A stretch of DNA of 64,000 nt. Source: Aplidium turbinatum. Taxonomy: Eukaryota; Chordata; Ascidiacea; Aplousobranchia; Polyclinidae. Below, one piece after another: positions 52,986 to 64,000 of this stretch. The notes below the pieces were generated by a model. It was given only the letters and a program-made list of their open reading frames with translations, ran no database searches and was not told where the DNA came from. The stretch lies in contig OU964934.1 in the NCBI GenBank assembly GCA_918807975.1, positions 17,732,001 to 17,796,000 of the forward strand, in the 5' to 3' direction. Within the stretch, counting starts at the first letter, position 1. Each line of letters opens with the position of its first letter. The position numbers and the translations under genes are program-made.

Positions 52986-54224
52986 TGAGGCATAGCAGGT
53001 TGGTGAACCTTACACGCAGTAAATGCCACTCTGGGAAGTAAGTTACAAATGCAATAAATTACAACACCTGTAGGCTACCAGGAAAGTAAGAGGTGTTGTT
53101 GCAACAATGAAAAATTAACGTAAAGTAATGTAAATTACAACAATTGGCAATAAAAATTCAAATTATTTGTTGCAGGTTTGAAGGGCAAAACATGCTGGGT
53201 CGTTTGCTATGCAATATATAGACCCACCAATCACGGCTAGAAAGGAATATTTGATGACGTGGCTTTGGCTGATTGCAAGCAGTGAATGATCAACTTCATA
53301 AGTATCGGATAGCCTAATACTGTTTTAGAATTGAGCTAAAATTAAAGTTTTCTTATTCACTAAATTGATTTCTTTTTTGAATAGGTATGAAGGCTATGTA
53401 GAAAGTGAGGTGATTTAGTGGTGAGGACCGAAAGTTTTCCCGCATTTACAACATTATTCAATAATTGTAGTGTTTTGTTTTTGCGCGAGTGAAGTGGTCC
53501 CGTACCGCGACGTGTTGTAAGCAATTTGAAATGTATTTTGAATTCTTTCTAAAAATAGCCTGGTAAGAAGATTTGGAATTTAATTTAGAAATAATTTTCA
53601 CCTTTTCAACTTCTTTCCTGTCTTTGTTAATTAATGTAAGCTAATCGTCGACACGTTATCAAGTTGGTTGGATTCCGATTGAATTAATAGCTTAATAATC
53701 AATTAACTTGTTATTAAAAGCAAAGTACAAATTTCACAGCGATTAGTTCAGTAAATGTTTGGGAGTAAGAATTTAAAGATTTTGATGAATTAGAGATAGG
53801 TTGTAATTGATATATTCAATTTTGGTTCGGAAAATTTTTAATCACATTTTTTGGATCATCACCGCCACACACGACGATCAATTTTATTAAAAACACAAAA
53901 ACATCTTGTTTGCACATAACTTCTACGTCACGTTATTTTAGTTGCAATACAAAACAGCAAGATAGTGATTTTTTAAGAAAAACATCTCTTCAGAACTAGC
54001 TACAATCGTGGATGCAGGGGAGATTAAAGCAATCGCCCCCCACCTAAAATACAAAAAAATAACTTTATTTACGTACATTTGCAAGGTCTGATTAATGTAG
54101 ACCTAGCCTACATATCATTATGTTTTGTTGAAATCGCTCCCCGAAGCTACGTGCTGGGGCTTGTAACTTTGTGACGTGAAGACATGAGGAAAATTTTTTT
54201 ACGATGTTCATGGAGGAGCAATAG
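52986..54224. other. No feature recognised
   Basis: AT-rich, no frame or splice pattern of note. Confidence 0.35.
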
Positions 54225-54475
54225 AAGTAGCTTTCGCACATACCAGCTTTTGCACGCCAGCTTTCGTACATACCAGCTTTCGCACATGCCAGCTTTTGGG
54301 CATGTCATCTTTTGCATATGCCAGCTTTTACACATACCGGCTTTTGCACATACCAGCTTTCGCACATGCCAGCTTTTGCACGTGTCATCTTTTGCACTTG
54401 CCAGCTTTTGCATATACCAGCTTTTGCACATACCAGCTTTTGCACATGCCAGCTTTTGCGCATGTTAGCTTTTTG
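54225..54475 (+). repeat. 18-bp minisatellite
   Basis: About 13-14 copies of gcacataccagcttttgc with variants (atgcc, ttcgc, tgtcat). The period of 18 is a multiple of three, so open frames run through it on both strands; they are artefacts of the repeat (CKSWYM.. and HIPAFA..-type hexapeptides). Confidence 0.9.
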
Positions 54476-54479
54476 ATAT

Positions 54480-56880
54480 TTAGGCTACCCCTGGCTAAGT
54501 TGGGGTACGGTCGTACGGATTAGTGTTGACACTTGGGTTTAGGCGGTACTTTTGGATCGAGGGTGATTTTAAGGATCCGGGTCTTTCCAGCAGCTGGAAA
54601 CTCGAAGAAAATACGGAGAATTATTCTGAGTCCTAAAATGATGTTGTGTTTTGGATCTGTTCTGGATTATTTTTCTGAAACTTTTTTTACGGTAAAAAAC
54701 TTCCTGTTTCCTTGATAAAATTACTGATAATCTCTTCCTCATTGAGGTAATGTTTTGTTTGCAGATAATAGATCTAATAGCAGTATCATCATCATCGGCA
54801 TTACCTGCATAAGGCGTCGCCTACGATGTTCGGATAAATAACAATACAGTACAGTAACAATAATATATTTTATTGTTGTGACTTGCGACATAAAGAGAAT
54901 ACAACGTAATTAAAATAAACGTCAATTATGTTGTAGTTGTATGATAAAAAAAATGTTAAGCCCGTTGAGGTTGCTTTGTTTAGTAGCCTATGCCTGTGGC
55001 ACAACAAAGCAAACTCTCTACCAAAGCTTTATAATAATAAAGCTTTATTTTACGCCCTTTGTCACAACATAGCCTACAGTAGGCTACATTACGATCATAG
55101 TCTAATATATGTATAACATAACAGAAAAGCAGAAGAAACATAGTCATCGAGTCAACTGCTCCCCTTGTTCTGGCATGCCATTAAGTTTTGTAAGTTAAGA
55201 CTCACCCGCGTGCTCTCAAGCGGTGTCAAGCCGGCGTCCTGTTGAACGCCTCGCAGACGTTCGCACCAGTCGGCCATACAGCCGACAAGAGGTTAGAGAC
55301 AGTGGCGTAGCAGTACCGCATTTTCCTCCTTAATTTTTTCAATAAAATGCAAACTTCTTTGAAACCACCACTTCCTCAACAGCAGGTTATGGTTTCAAAA
55401 GTTACCCACAACACGTACTAAAAATGGTCAATTCACAAAATGGCTAAAGGCCACAGAAACGAAATACTGGAATCTTCAAACAACTCCAATGTTAGCTAAG
55501 CCTAAGTAAAGATCCAGCAACAAATGTGATTATACTGCAGTTTGTATAAGCTACTTACAGTTGAGCTACTTGTAAAATTTGTGTTATTATGATTGGCTCT
55601 TTTTGTCCGCCCCCAACTCCGTGTTGCTCTTAGATATGTCCACAAATCAAATGGGTAGCCACACCGCTGCTTAGAGGTGGTTTGGTAGGAGGCCAAACCT
55701 CGTATTAATGCCGAGTCTAAATTGTAAAGAAGTATTGCTTTCTGCACCAATGCGTGCCGTGTATAAAAACTTTATTGCATGATTGACAATCAAGACGTCA
55801 CACATTGGTTAATCCGCGCCAAGAGGACGTTTGAAGTTATTTGTTTTTTCGAGAAGGACTCAACATGACATTTAGCTACTATTTTGCATTATTTTAATTC
55901 ATCAAACTTGTAACAAAGAAGACGATCAAAACATCAAATACCGCAACCTACATGACATTATACCAACAGACACATTAAACAGAAGTCATGTTCTTCGAGT
56001 AAAACAAGTAAACATATAAACATACAAACCCATCTCGTACCAGAAACTTATGCAACTTATGACACCATTGATACAGCACACTAAGTCTTTGAAGTGTGAT
56101 GGTGGTCCTTGCCATGCAGGCTTCCAACCAGTCAATTAACAAAACATAACAATTTTTCTGAAAATTTCAATGTTTTTGGTAAAAAAGGGAATGCTATAAT
56201 TTTGCTAAATTAGCTGCCAAAAATATACAATGCCGAAGAAATTTATACCGGGTGGTGCAAAACATAACAATCATGTGGTGATGACCTGTCCGATAAGTAA
56301 CCATGGCGCTTCAAACCAAATCCAAAAACTCAATGATTGTTGTCAAGGCAAGGTTGTTGACTGAGAGACTTGGTGTGACATTGGTGTGACAAGCATAGGA
56401 ACTAAAGGCTTTCGCTGTTGCAGAACAGACTTATTCCTGAACCAGCCAGGTTAACTGTCACTCAATCTGGTGTTTAATGACATAAATTAAAGTCGAAAAG
56501 AAAAGAAGAAAAAAAACTGTCACCTCCTGTCGATCTGAATTGATAAATAAAGTTTATATCACAGCGTTTGAGTCGGTTTCTTAATTATGATGTGTACCAA
56601 GTTAGAGAAAGATAGCTGCTTTGCGTTTAAAAAATTCTAAGATTAAAAATTACATGTATAGTAGCCTAAACCTATCTTACATCAACAACAGTGGAACACA
56701 CAAATCCTTCACACTTTACGGTGGTCTGAAAGGGTTTCCATTCATCGTTCAATTTAATTATTTTGAAAATTTATCTGTTGTTAAATTTAAACATAAAATG
56801 TTTTTCTTATAATAGTGATACAGTTATGTAATATTATACTGTATATTGATTGTTACAATTTATTGTAACTAACAGCAGTT
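54480..56880. other. No gene recognised
   Basis: Mostly AT-rich. It holds the second copy of a dispersed repeat (about 54955-55045, matching 31740-31830) and a single hAT-like end word (cagtggcgtagcag near 55300) without a partner. Confidence 0.4.
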
Positions 56881-57155
56881 GTTTCTCAATCGCAGTGGCG
56901 AACCCTTTTTATTCATTGAAGTAGTGTGCCTGCCTCTGCACACGAGTGTGTATGAATGTGTAGTTAGATTTACTGTGATGGGGTGGTGGCTGACTAGATG
57001 ACTGCTTATGGTCTTTTGCTACCATCCTGATTGCGCCATAATCTAACAAACAGTTGTACAATGTATGCCTACAATGCATTGTTTTGACAATTACATTTAG
57101 TCTGCTTGTTTGTTAATGCATGGCGCTGTCAAAATAAAATAAATTGACTTGACTT
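56881..57155 (+). repeat. Retroposon 3' tail copy 2
   Basis: Matches 12469-12732 throughout and ends in ttgacttgactt. The hAT element at 57166 inserted just after its end. Confidence 0.7.
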
Positions 57156-57165
57156 CACTCGTCAA

Positions 57166-58104
57166 CAGTGGCGGCTCGTCATAAGGGACTGCGGGACTGC
57201 AGCCCCCCCCAACATTTTTGTGCATATGTGAATTATATTACATATAGATAGTTTTGCCATGTTTTTTATAATTTATTTCGCTTGAAGAATTAAAAAACTC
57301 TTAATATTAATTTTTTTTGTAATAAAAAAAATTGTATTACAAAAATTAATTGGCAACTCTGGGTCTGCAAATTTTGCAGGTCCGGTGTTGCTTGTTCTTT
57401 TTTTTATGACGTAAGTTTTTCAGAAAAAAGTTTTCTAGCATCACTGAACAAGCGCTGTAGGGACTGCAAATAGAACAGTCCCTGGTCAGGAATGCCGACT
57501 TTGGTTCTCGTAAATCTTTATGGTAAGCGTGTGGAAGCTATCGGTGATTAGGTGAAGGGATCGTAGGTTACTTTACTTGATCTGTGTTTTGAGAAGTCAC
57601 TGAGACAGACTAGTTTTGATGTGAAGTAAAGCCAATTGCTGTAGTTATTGGTCAACTTAACTGGATGATGACGTCATGTTACGTCACACAGGTTGGAATG
57701 GACTATTATAAAGGAGGAAGTACGGGGTGGAAATGCACTGAAAAACACCTGAAGGAAATTGTCTCCCATTTATTCATTTCTTGTTCAATTTCAACAAATT
57801 TGCTATCGTTGGAAAGCACAAGCATAGATCTAACCAACTAAGTTAATACCAAGTCCCATAATAGTACTAGCTCCATCTGGTGGCCACCTAAACTTGACCA
57901 AATTCATGCCATTATCAAAAGTTTACTTTAAATGATAAAAACATTAAGCGACAGCCAATTAAAAGAACATGCTACTGTGTTACTAACCCTAACCCTTAAC
58001 TCAGTGCATTTATAACTCAGTCTGGTACAGGTTTATAATTACATTAGGTTAGCCTACTGGTTGATGCAGCCCCCCCCATGTTTTGAGACCACGAGCCGCC
58101 ACTG
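57166..58104. mobile_element. hAT MITE, family member 1
   Basis: Ends cagtggcggctcgt and acgagccgccactg, with a perfect 8-bp duplication ctcgtcaa (57158-57165, 58105-58112). It is non-coding and includes ccctaacccttaac near 57985. A second copy, in the opposite orientation, starts at 63511. Confidence 0.9.
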
Positions 58105-58112
58105 CTCGTCAA

Positions 58113-59315
58113 CATGAAAAATAGTTTGCAGTTTATAATAAGCTAAGTTATGTATAAACAACAAGCACATTGCTTATTTATGTTGCAGATAATTTTGTTT
58201 TATATTCTACAAAACAACCACGGTCGCATGCAATTGTTTACCTTTCAGTTTATCACTTGGTGCCAGCAAAAGAGATTTCGTGACTGCTCACATATAATCT
58301 ACGTGCTTGTTTATTGTGTTTTGTAGTTCAGTACGTCTGAGCGTTATCACATCATTTGGCTCTTGCATTTTTTAGGAAGCCCGGAGCTCATCACTAACCA
58401 GAAGCGCTCGGAGCGGTCCACGTTATTATGTGTAGTTAACTTTCTTATCACCGACGAGTATACAAAACAAGCTGTACGCGGAACTTTGTACCTGTGGCCA
58501 CGTAACTCTCACGTTCGGTTGTTGTTCGTCTGATATTCTTCCCAGTCAACGTTAAATTAATGCTAAAACAACTGATTTACCGGCTGGCGTAGAATCGAAT
58601 TTGTCAAGCAACTTTGTTCCACCTGACAAAAAAATTTCAACAGTTTGTGATGTGGTAGAAAATTACTTCCTCAGATCAACTAACGACGTGCGGTAACTGG
58701 TCAAAGCCACTGTTCAAAGATGGAAAAGCAGAGCGCCTTGAACCTTGAACTGGCGAAGAAAAAAAGTTTAAACGTGAAAATAACAATCTTCAATGATGTA
58801 AACAAATATTGCTGCTGCTTGAAAGAAGCTTTGCATAAAATTATGAACATAATTAAAAAAAAGTTGAAACTAATTAACTTTATGGCTTTGCCCTCGTAAC
58901 ATGCTTATCAGGCCCCTGGAGCCGAACGGGCAACCTGGTGACAAGTCGGTCGCCATGTTTTGTATTTGCAAGGAGCGTCTCCAGAAAAACAGGCAGCAAC
59001 AAAACGTTTGCTGCTGCTCAAAAATATCACTTTCAGGCCAGAGACAGTTTGCATAATCTAACAACATCGTTTTATTTATGTTTATTGAAAGATTATAATA
59101 CAAGCTATATCTGTTTGTGTTGTTTGTCTTAGTATTTTCATCACGTAGCATCAGCAACAAATAACTACAAACAATTTAAGATTAAGAGTATAAGAAACTA
59201 ATGCTCACCTGTTCCGAAACAACCACAGTAACCACTACACAGAACCAGAGCTCAAAAAATAAACAATTATTTTAAACCAAATAAACATGAAACTAAGCAC
59301 TCATAAATGTTGTGA
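58113..59315. other. No gene assigned; one open CpG-rich segment
   Basis: After a tttttag at 58377 an open frame without an ATG runs about 57 codons to a TGA near 58533 in unusually GC- and CpG-rich DNA (SPELITNQKRSERST... QAVRGTLYLWPRN). It may be an exon, a promoter CpG patch or a relic; no family recognised. Confidence 0.25.
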
Positions 59316-59323
59316 CCTGTAAC

Positions 59324-59598
59324 CAGGGCCGGATTTAGCTGATGGGGGGGCCCGGGGCACTTTTAGATCGGGGGGCCCCCGTGCAAAAAAATTTTTTGCG
59401 CCTACGGCGCGAAAAACCGTCTCTGTGTCTACAGTTGCATTAGTCCAGTAGGCTACTGCACAGCATTTTGCAGAAACTTTAAAGGCCAAACGGAAAAAAA
59501 TAACACAAAATCACATTTTTTTTCACATAGGGGGGCCCTTCAAAAGTCGGGGGGCCCGGGGCAACTGCCCCCTCTGCCCCCCCCTAAATCCGGGCCTG
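59324..59598. mobile_element. hAT MITE (275 bp)
   Basis: Ends cagggccggatttag and ctaaatccgggcctg, an 8-bp duplication cctgtaac (59316-59323, 59599-59606), and ggggggcccggggca words inside both ends. Confidence 0.9.
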
Positions 59599-59606
59599 CC
59601 TGTAAC

Positions 59607-62600
59607 ACAAAAAACTTAATACAATAATTAGCTACGCGTTCATTGTTTGACATCTTAAGCCGTCGCTCATAGCTTTGTAGTCCTACAACAGAGGTCAACC
59701 TTTTTACTCCAGTTCATGCTCCAGTTTATTTTTTGTCGACTTGATAAAAAGATAAGTTGTATTTTCAAGTATTTTCGGACTAAAATTTGTTGCATTTGTT
59801 GTGCAGTATATCTCAATTACAGGTCGGATACCAGAGACTTTAAAATTTATACAACTATATTTTTGCTTGCGTATTTTAGCAAGGCAAAGGAGAGATAATG
59901 TTCGCACATCATCATTACCATTATCAACCAATTTTGATTATTAATTGTTATATTGAGGATATGGTCTGTTTGACTGTCGAGAGCGAAGTCCCTCTCCCTC
60001 CCTCGGGGACCAATGAGTTGACAAAGTTCTAGTTCAGTCATTTTATGCGACATGATAGCCCTACAGTTCTACACCATATCAAAGTAATTATCAGCGTAGC
60101 TTGTAATGTAGTCTACAAAAAAGCCACTAAAACGTTTATTTTGACATGGAGTATACTAAAAAGATTTTGAAAGTTCACTAATTTAGTTGAGATTTTTCGA
60201 AAGAATCTGGCTTGCTAAATCCGTTTTTTCACATTTATTGAATGTCTACAAACTCTAGCTGGAAAGAAGTCACGTTCAGCAATCCTAAGAAATACGCAGT
60301 CTGCAAAGTTTTTTTTTATTGCAAAGTCACATTTAAAATGCATTTGACCAAGCAGTTTTAAAAAGATGTAAGCAAGTATAGAAGCTAGTACTCTTAATGT
60401 GGGTGTTAGTTCTACTTCACAAAGTTCGTCCTTTGCACATTGATGCAACGTTTGCAGACAATGAGTTAACATAAAAAAAGGATTTTGGTAGCTGGATCTA
60501 AGCGCAGAGAGAAATCTTTCAACTGGAACCATATTTTCAGCAACAAGCAGTTTACGCTTATTTTGCTCACTTTCAAAATAGTGTGGCTTGCATTGGTAAT
60601 GCCAACTGCAAGTGTTGTGTCGTCTGACAAACTACAGAAGCGCATTCAAAAGCTGGAGATCTTTTCATCAGAATGGGCATTGCTTTGTCATTTTGTGTCT
60701 TAGCAGTGATTGTTGCAATGGTGCCAGTTGCTCAAGGTTAGTATAGTAGCCTATAGTTGTGTTTTGAACTTTTTTAAATTATTACTGAAACGCAGAAAAT
60801 ACTGTGACAAGCAGCTACGCCAAGCTCAATAAGGTGTTAAAACCATGTGATGTTGATAATGTTTAGATAGCTTAGGAGCAATGGTTGAATTGCTAGATTA
60901 CTTTGCGTGAAAAGTCATCATCGGTTTGTTCTCCTCAAAGCCCAAAATATAAAAACTAATACCTTATTATTAAAATGTTTAGCAAACGTATCGACAAGCA
61001 TACTGATTCTATCTTCAGTGCTAAAAACTGAATGCTGTGCATAAAAAACAATTTACAGTAGAACCATTCAGGGACGCTGCTGCAAAGGAAAAAGTGCTTC
61101 TTTCATTCTTATCAAAGCAATGTCCAGGCAGGAAATACACAGTGCAATGATGTTAACTCGTTCGAGACAGGCATTCCCTGTTGAACATGCAGACAGATAA
61201 CAGATGACTTTTCTGATGACTTTTCTGACAGATGATAACACTTTGGAAGAGAATTTTACTTTTAAGTTTTTAGATCATCGGATACAAACTGCATCTGCTT
61301 TTCACTTATCCACCACGCTAAAAACTTCATTCTTTGATTGATTTGAAAAATGTTTTACTGTATTAGCTACATAGGAATAATGGTTTGTATGGAGACAAGT
61401 TAAAGTTCTTGTTTGAATGCAAGCGTGCAATGAGGAGTAAAAATTGTTTGAATCACAAGTTGGACCTTGTAAGTTATAGGCCTATAACAAGAATTTTTGT
61501 CCAGGATGATAATGGTCTATTACTGCTTTATTTCACCATTAACTAAATAAGCCATATTTTACATTAATTAGCCTTGTGATGTATCCTATCCAGGAGCAGA
61601 CAGGACCTTTTGTAAAAGTAAAAGAATTTTCAAATAGGCTTCGCACCAAACAAATTCTATAATGTTTGTACGTTCGTGACATCACCACGTGGCAATAAAC
61701 GCAATCTTTTTGCAAGCAACTGGGCTTTGTGTGCGACAATGAAGTATTTTGTGATTTCACACAGGATTATGATCGACTTGCAGGTGCATTCTGTATGGCT
61801 GCTTTGAAGCTTGAGATTAAAAAAGCATTAAAATACCTTCTTATGCTGATAAAACATTTCGCAAAAACTTTTTAATGTTTGGCTTTCAACCAAGTTTTTT
61901 CTATCTCACCTATTTTGTCATCCAGACGTCATTTATGAGATCAAACGTTGATTTTGCAAATCTATACCGCATTGTAAATGATGGCCTATGTTATGGAAAT
62001 CAATTTATCAGTTTCATATTTAATTGAAAAGGTTTAGTCTGACACTTGAGTAATTTTGTCATGTTTTTTCCTCCCTGGTAAGAAAACTCTTCCAAACTCT
62101 TCCAAACTCTTCCTCCCTGGTAAGAAGTAGACTGTAGAATACAGCTTTCTTTTTATCTGGTTAAATTTCGCTTTTAGCAGCATAATCGTTGCTTACTTCA
62201 CAGTGTATACTCTACCTACCTGCTTTAGCCTGATGCTGCGAGTTCGCTGTGGTAATAGCGATTTGCACTAGCTTTCGTAACACAGTATCCTAGTTATGTG
62301 TTATGGCAAACATGGCAATTATTTTGCAGCACAAACATGGTTCTTATAGTACAAATGTGACCATCATTATCCAGCCGTTCATATCTTCCAGATACAAACC
62401 TGAAACAACGACACAGCTACAGCTAAAAATAAATTTTAATAAACTTTATCAAAAATTTTACCATCCCTTTTCCTCAAAACAATAAGGCAACAATTGAAGA
62501 AGTTTATCAGGATTTGTAAAATCATATTTTTATCAATAAGTGCACTTAGATTCACCATTTTACATTGTGAAGGCTATATAAAAGACACAAAGTTTTGCAA

Positions 62601-62756
62601 AGAGGCTTATGAGTAAATGAAAATGATTTTTTGCTTGCGATTTTGAACACCCATTGCTTAATTATTGAATGTTGTAAAGCTTGCAACCAATGAGGATCCA
62701 ATTAAATTAAACATTATATTTTGCCTAAATAGGCACCAATGTAAGTTTGCAACCGA
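59607..62756. other. No gene recognised; one dispersed repeat
   Basis: AT-rich. 62173-62295 is a deleted copy of the 23.1-23.5 kb repeat. Around 62085-62130 the phrase aaactcttcc occurs three times and ctccctggtaagaa twice, a slippage-type duplication. Confidence 0.4.
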
Positions 62757-62903
62757 ATGATAAATGGAGCAATTGGGGAATGTGGAGTTGGTGTTCTTGC
62801 GATTTTCACGTTAAAGAACGGAGGCGAAGTTGCGATAAATCCGTCGCAAAAGATAACAAATGTATTGGACATGAAGTTGAAAGGATTCGGTGCGATGAAG
62901 AAT
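62757..62903 (+). CDS. Possible first coding exon, 49 codons
   Basis: An ATG opens a frame of 49 codons ending at a good donor (AATgtaagt). The peptide (MINGAIGECGVGVLAIFTLK...) and the local CpG content look coding-like, but no continuation was identified before the hAT copy at 63511. Unrecognised. Confidence 0.25.
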
Positions 62904-63510
62904 GTAAGTAAACAAAGTATAGCAGTAAATAAACAATGTATGAAGTCTAAGCCGCCAAAGCGGACGCAAACTGTTAAAAAATTTAGTTGAAATGAAGCAT
63001 GTAATAAGATTCACATTAAATTGCTGTCTATATTTTGCTGCGTGATTGTCATGTGTTGTTGGTATAGGCTATAATATTCTTTAGATTTTTTTTGCAAAAA
63101 CTTTGCAGTAGTTGTTTTTTTTTGTCTTATTCAGTACAAATTTAAGGTTTTGAATTTTCTGTGGGCGCTGAAAATGTCAGAGAACTACTGGTCTGAGATA
63201 AAAGGCTGTTTATGATGATTGATATTAATGTTGTTCTTCTAATAACAAAATTACCACTGGTACTCAACTTCCTGGTGTTTAGGTACGAGAATAAGAACGA
63301 TCCATGAAAGTTTTGAGTTCTTATACTTCAGAGAGATCTTTTTAACCCACGACGAAGCTGAACTACATTGCCAAAGGATGAATGCAACTCTAGCGGTGAT
63401 TAAAACGCTAAAAATAAACTCGATGATTTCAGAAAAAATACGATACTTTCATCGAAGTAGGTTTATTTTGAAATTATTTTTTCCCACAAATTTTCAGGTG
63501 TTGTTCTCCC

Positions 63511-64000
63511 CAGTGGCGGCTCGTGGTCTCAAAACATGGGGGGGGCTGCATCAACCAGTAGGCTAACCTAATATAAATAATTATAAACCTGTACCGGACT
63601 GAGTTATAAATGCACTGAGTTAGGGTTAGTAACACAGTAATATGTTCTTTTAATTGGCTGTCGTTTAATGTTTTTATCATTTAAAGTAAACTTTTGATAA
63701 TGGCTTGAATTTGGTCAAGTTTAGGTGGTCACCAGATGGAGCTAGTACTAGTTTGGGACTTGGTGTTAACTTAGTTGGTTAGATCTATGCTTGTGCTTAC
63801 CAACGATAGCAAATTTGTTGAAATTGAACAACAAATGAATAAATGGGAGACAATTTCCTTCAGGTGTTTTTCAGTGCATTTCCACCCCGTACTTCCTCTT
63901 TTATAATAGTCCATTTCAACTATGTGACGTCTCATGACGTCATCATCCCAAAAGGACGAATTGTGAAGAGCACCAATAATTACAGTAATTGGCTTTCCTT
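63511..64000. mobile_element. hAT MITE, family member 2, cut by window end
   Basis: It starts cagtggcggctcgtggtc and follows the reverse complement of 57166-58104 base by base with few differences up to the end of the window. Its other end lies outside. Confidence 0.85.

Noticed and set aside
54147-54523. Three overlapping proteins of 75-94 codons
   Set aside because: They are open frames created by an 18-bp minisatellite.
55300-55330. hAT element starting cagtggcgtagcag
   Set aside because: Single end only; no inverted partner.

Overview
The window looks like an AT-rich invertebrate nuclear genome. The best guess is an ascidian tunicate: there are spliced genes with short introns, an insulin-family gene of chordate type, strong splice acceptors 45-80 bases ahead of start codons (as spliced-leader trans-splicing leaves them), and a very dense load of small DNA transposons and tRNA-derived SINEs. 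No species-specific sequence was recognised, so the organism is an inference. No retroviral, LTR, Polinton or toxin-gene remains were seen.

Layout. 1-13.2 kb is almost wholly transposon: a small hAT with transposase remnants (469-1450), then a nest of insertions, hAT-A (1841-13226), which holds a TA-flanked mariner-like element (2002-4967, itself carrying a 1-kb foldback element and a SINE) and hAT-B (5858-12269), which in turn holds a nearly pristine 4.46-kb element (7245-11702) with ~490-bp inverted repeats and an intact 855-codon transposase. 14.5-23 kb is the gene-bearing part: CTNNBL1 (spliceosome-associated armadillo protein, single exon) followed on the same strand by TFB1M (mitochondrial 12S rRNA dimethyltransferase, eight coding exons rebuilt here). 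24-30 kb is MITEs and a cluster of tRNA-derived SINEs. 30.5-30.9 kb (minus) has a small uncharacterised 83-codon gene.

33.5-34.6 kb (minus) holds the best discovery: an insulin/IGF-like peptide gene in three coding exons, with all six cysteines, a furin-type RTRR site, a very short connecting peptide and a 9-base last coding exon. 36.4-41.2 kb is a decayed Jockey-like LINE on the minus strand, interrupted by a hAT MITE with an internal repeat array and by a SINE. 43.7-64 kb is mostly repeats: several hAT elements with 8-bp target duplications, one with a ZMYM1-like transposase relic, minisatellites and dispersed repeat copies, with a few exon-like segments that cannot be assigned.

The two recognised housekeeping genes and the peptide gene are functionally unrelated; they are spaced islands in a transposon-rich stretch. 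Many element boundaries were set by matching target-site duplications and are good to the base; superfamily names rest on duplication length and terminal bases unless a transposase is mentioned.
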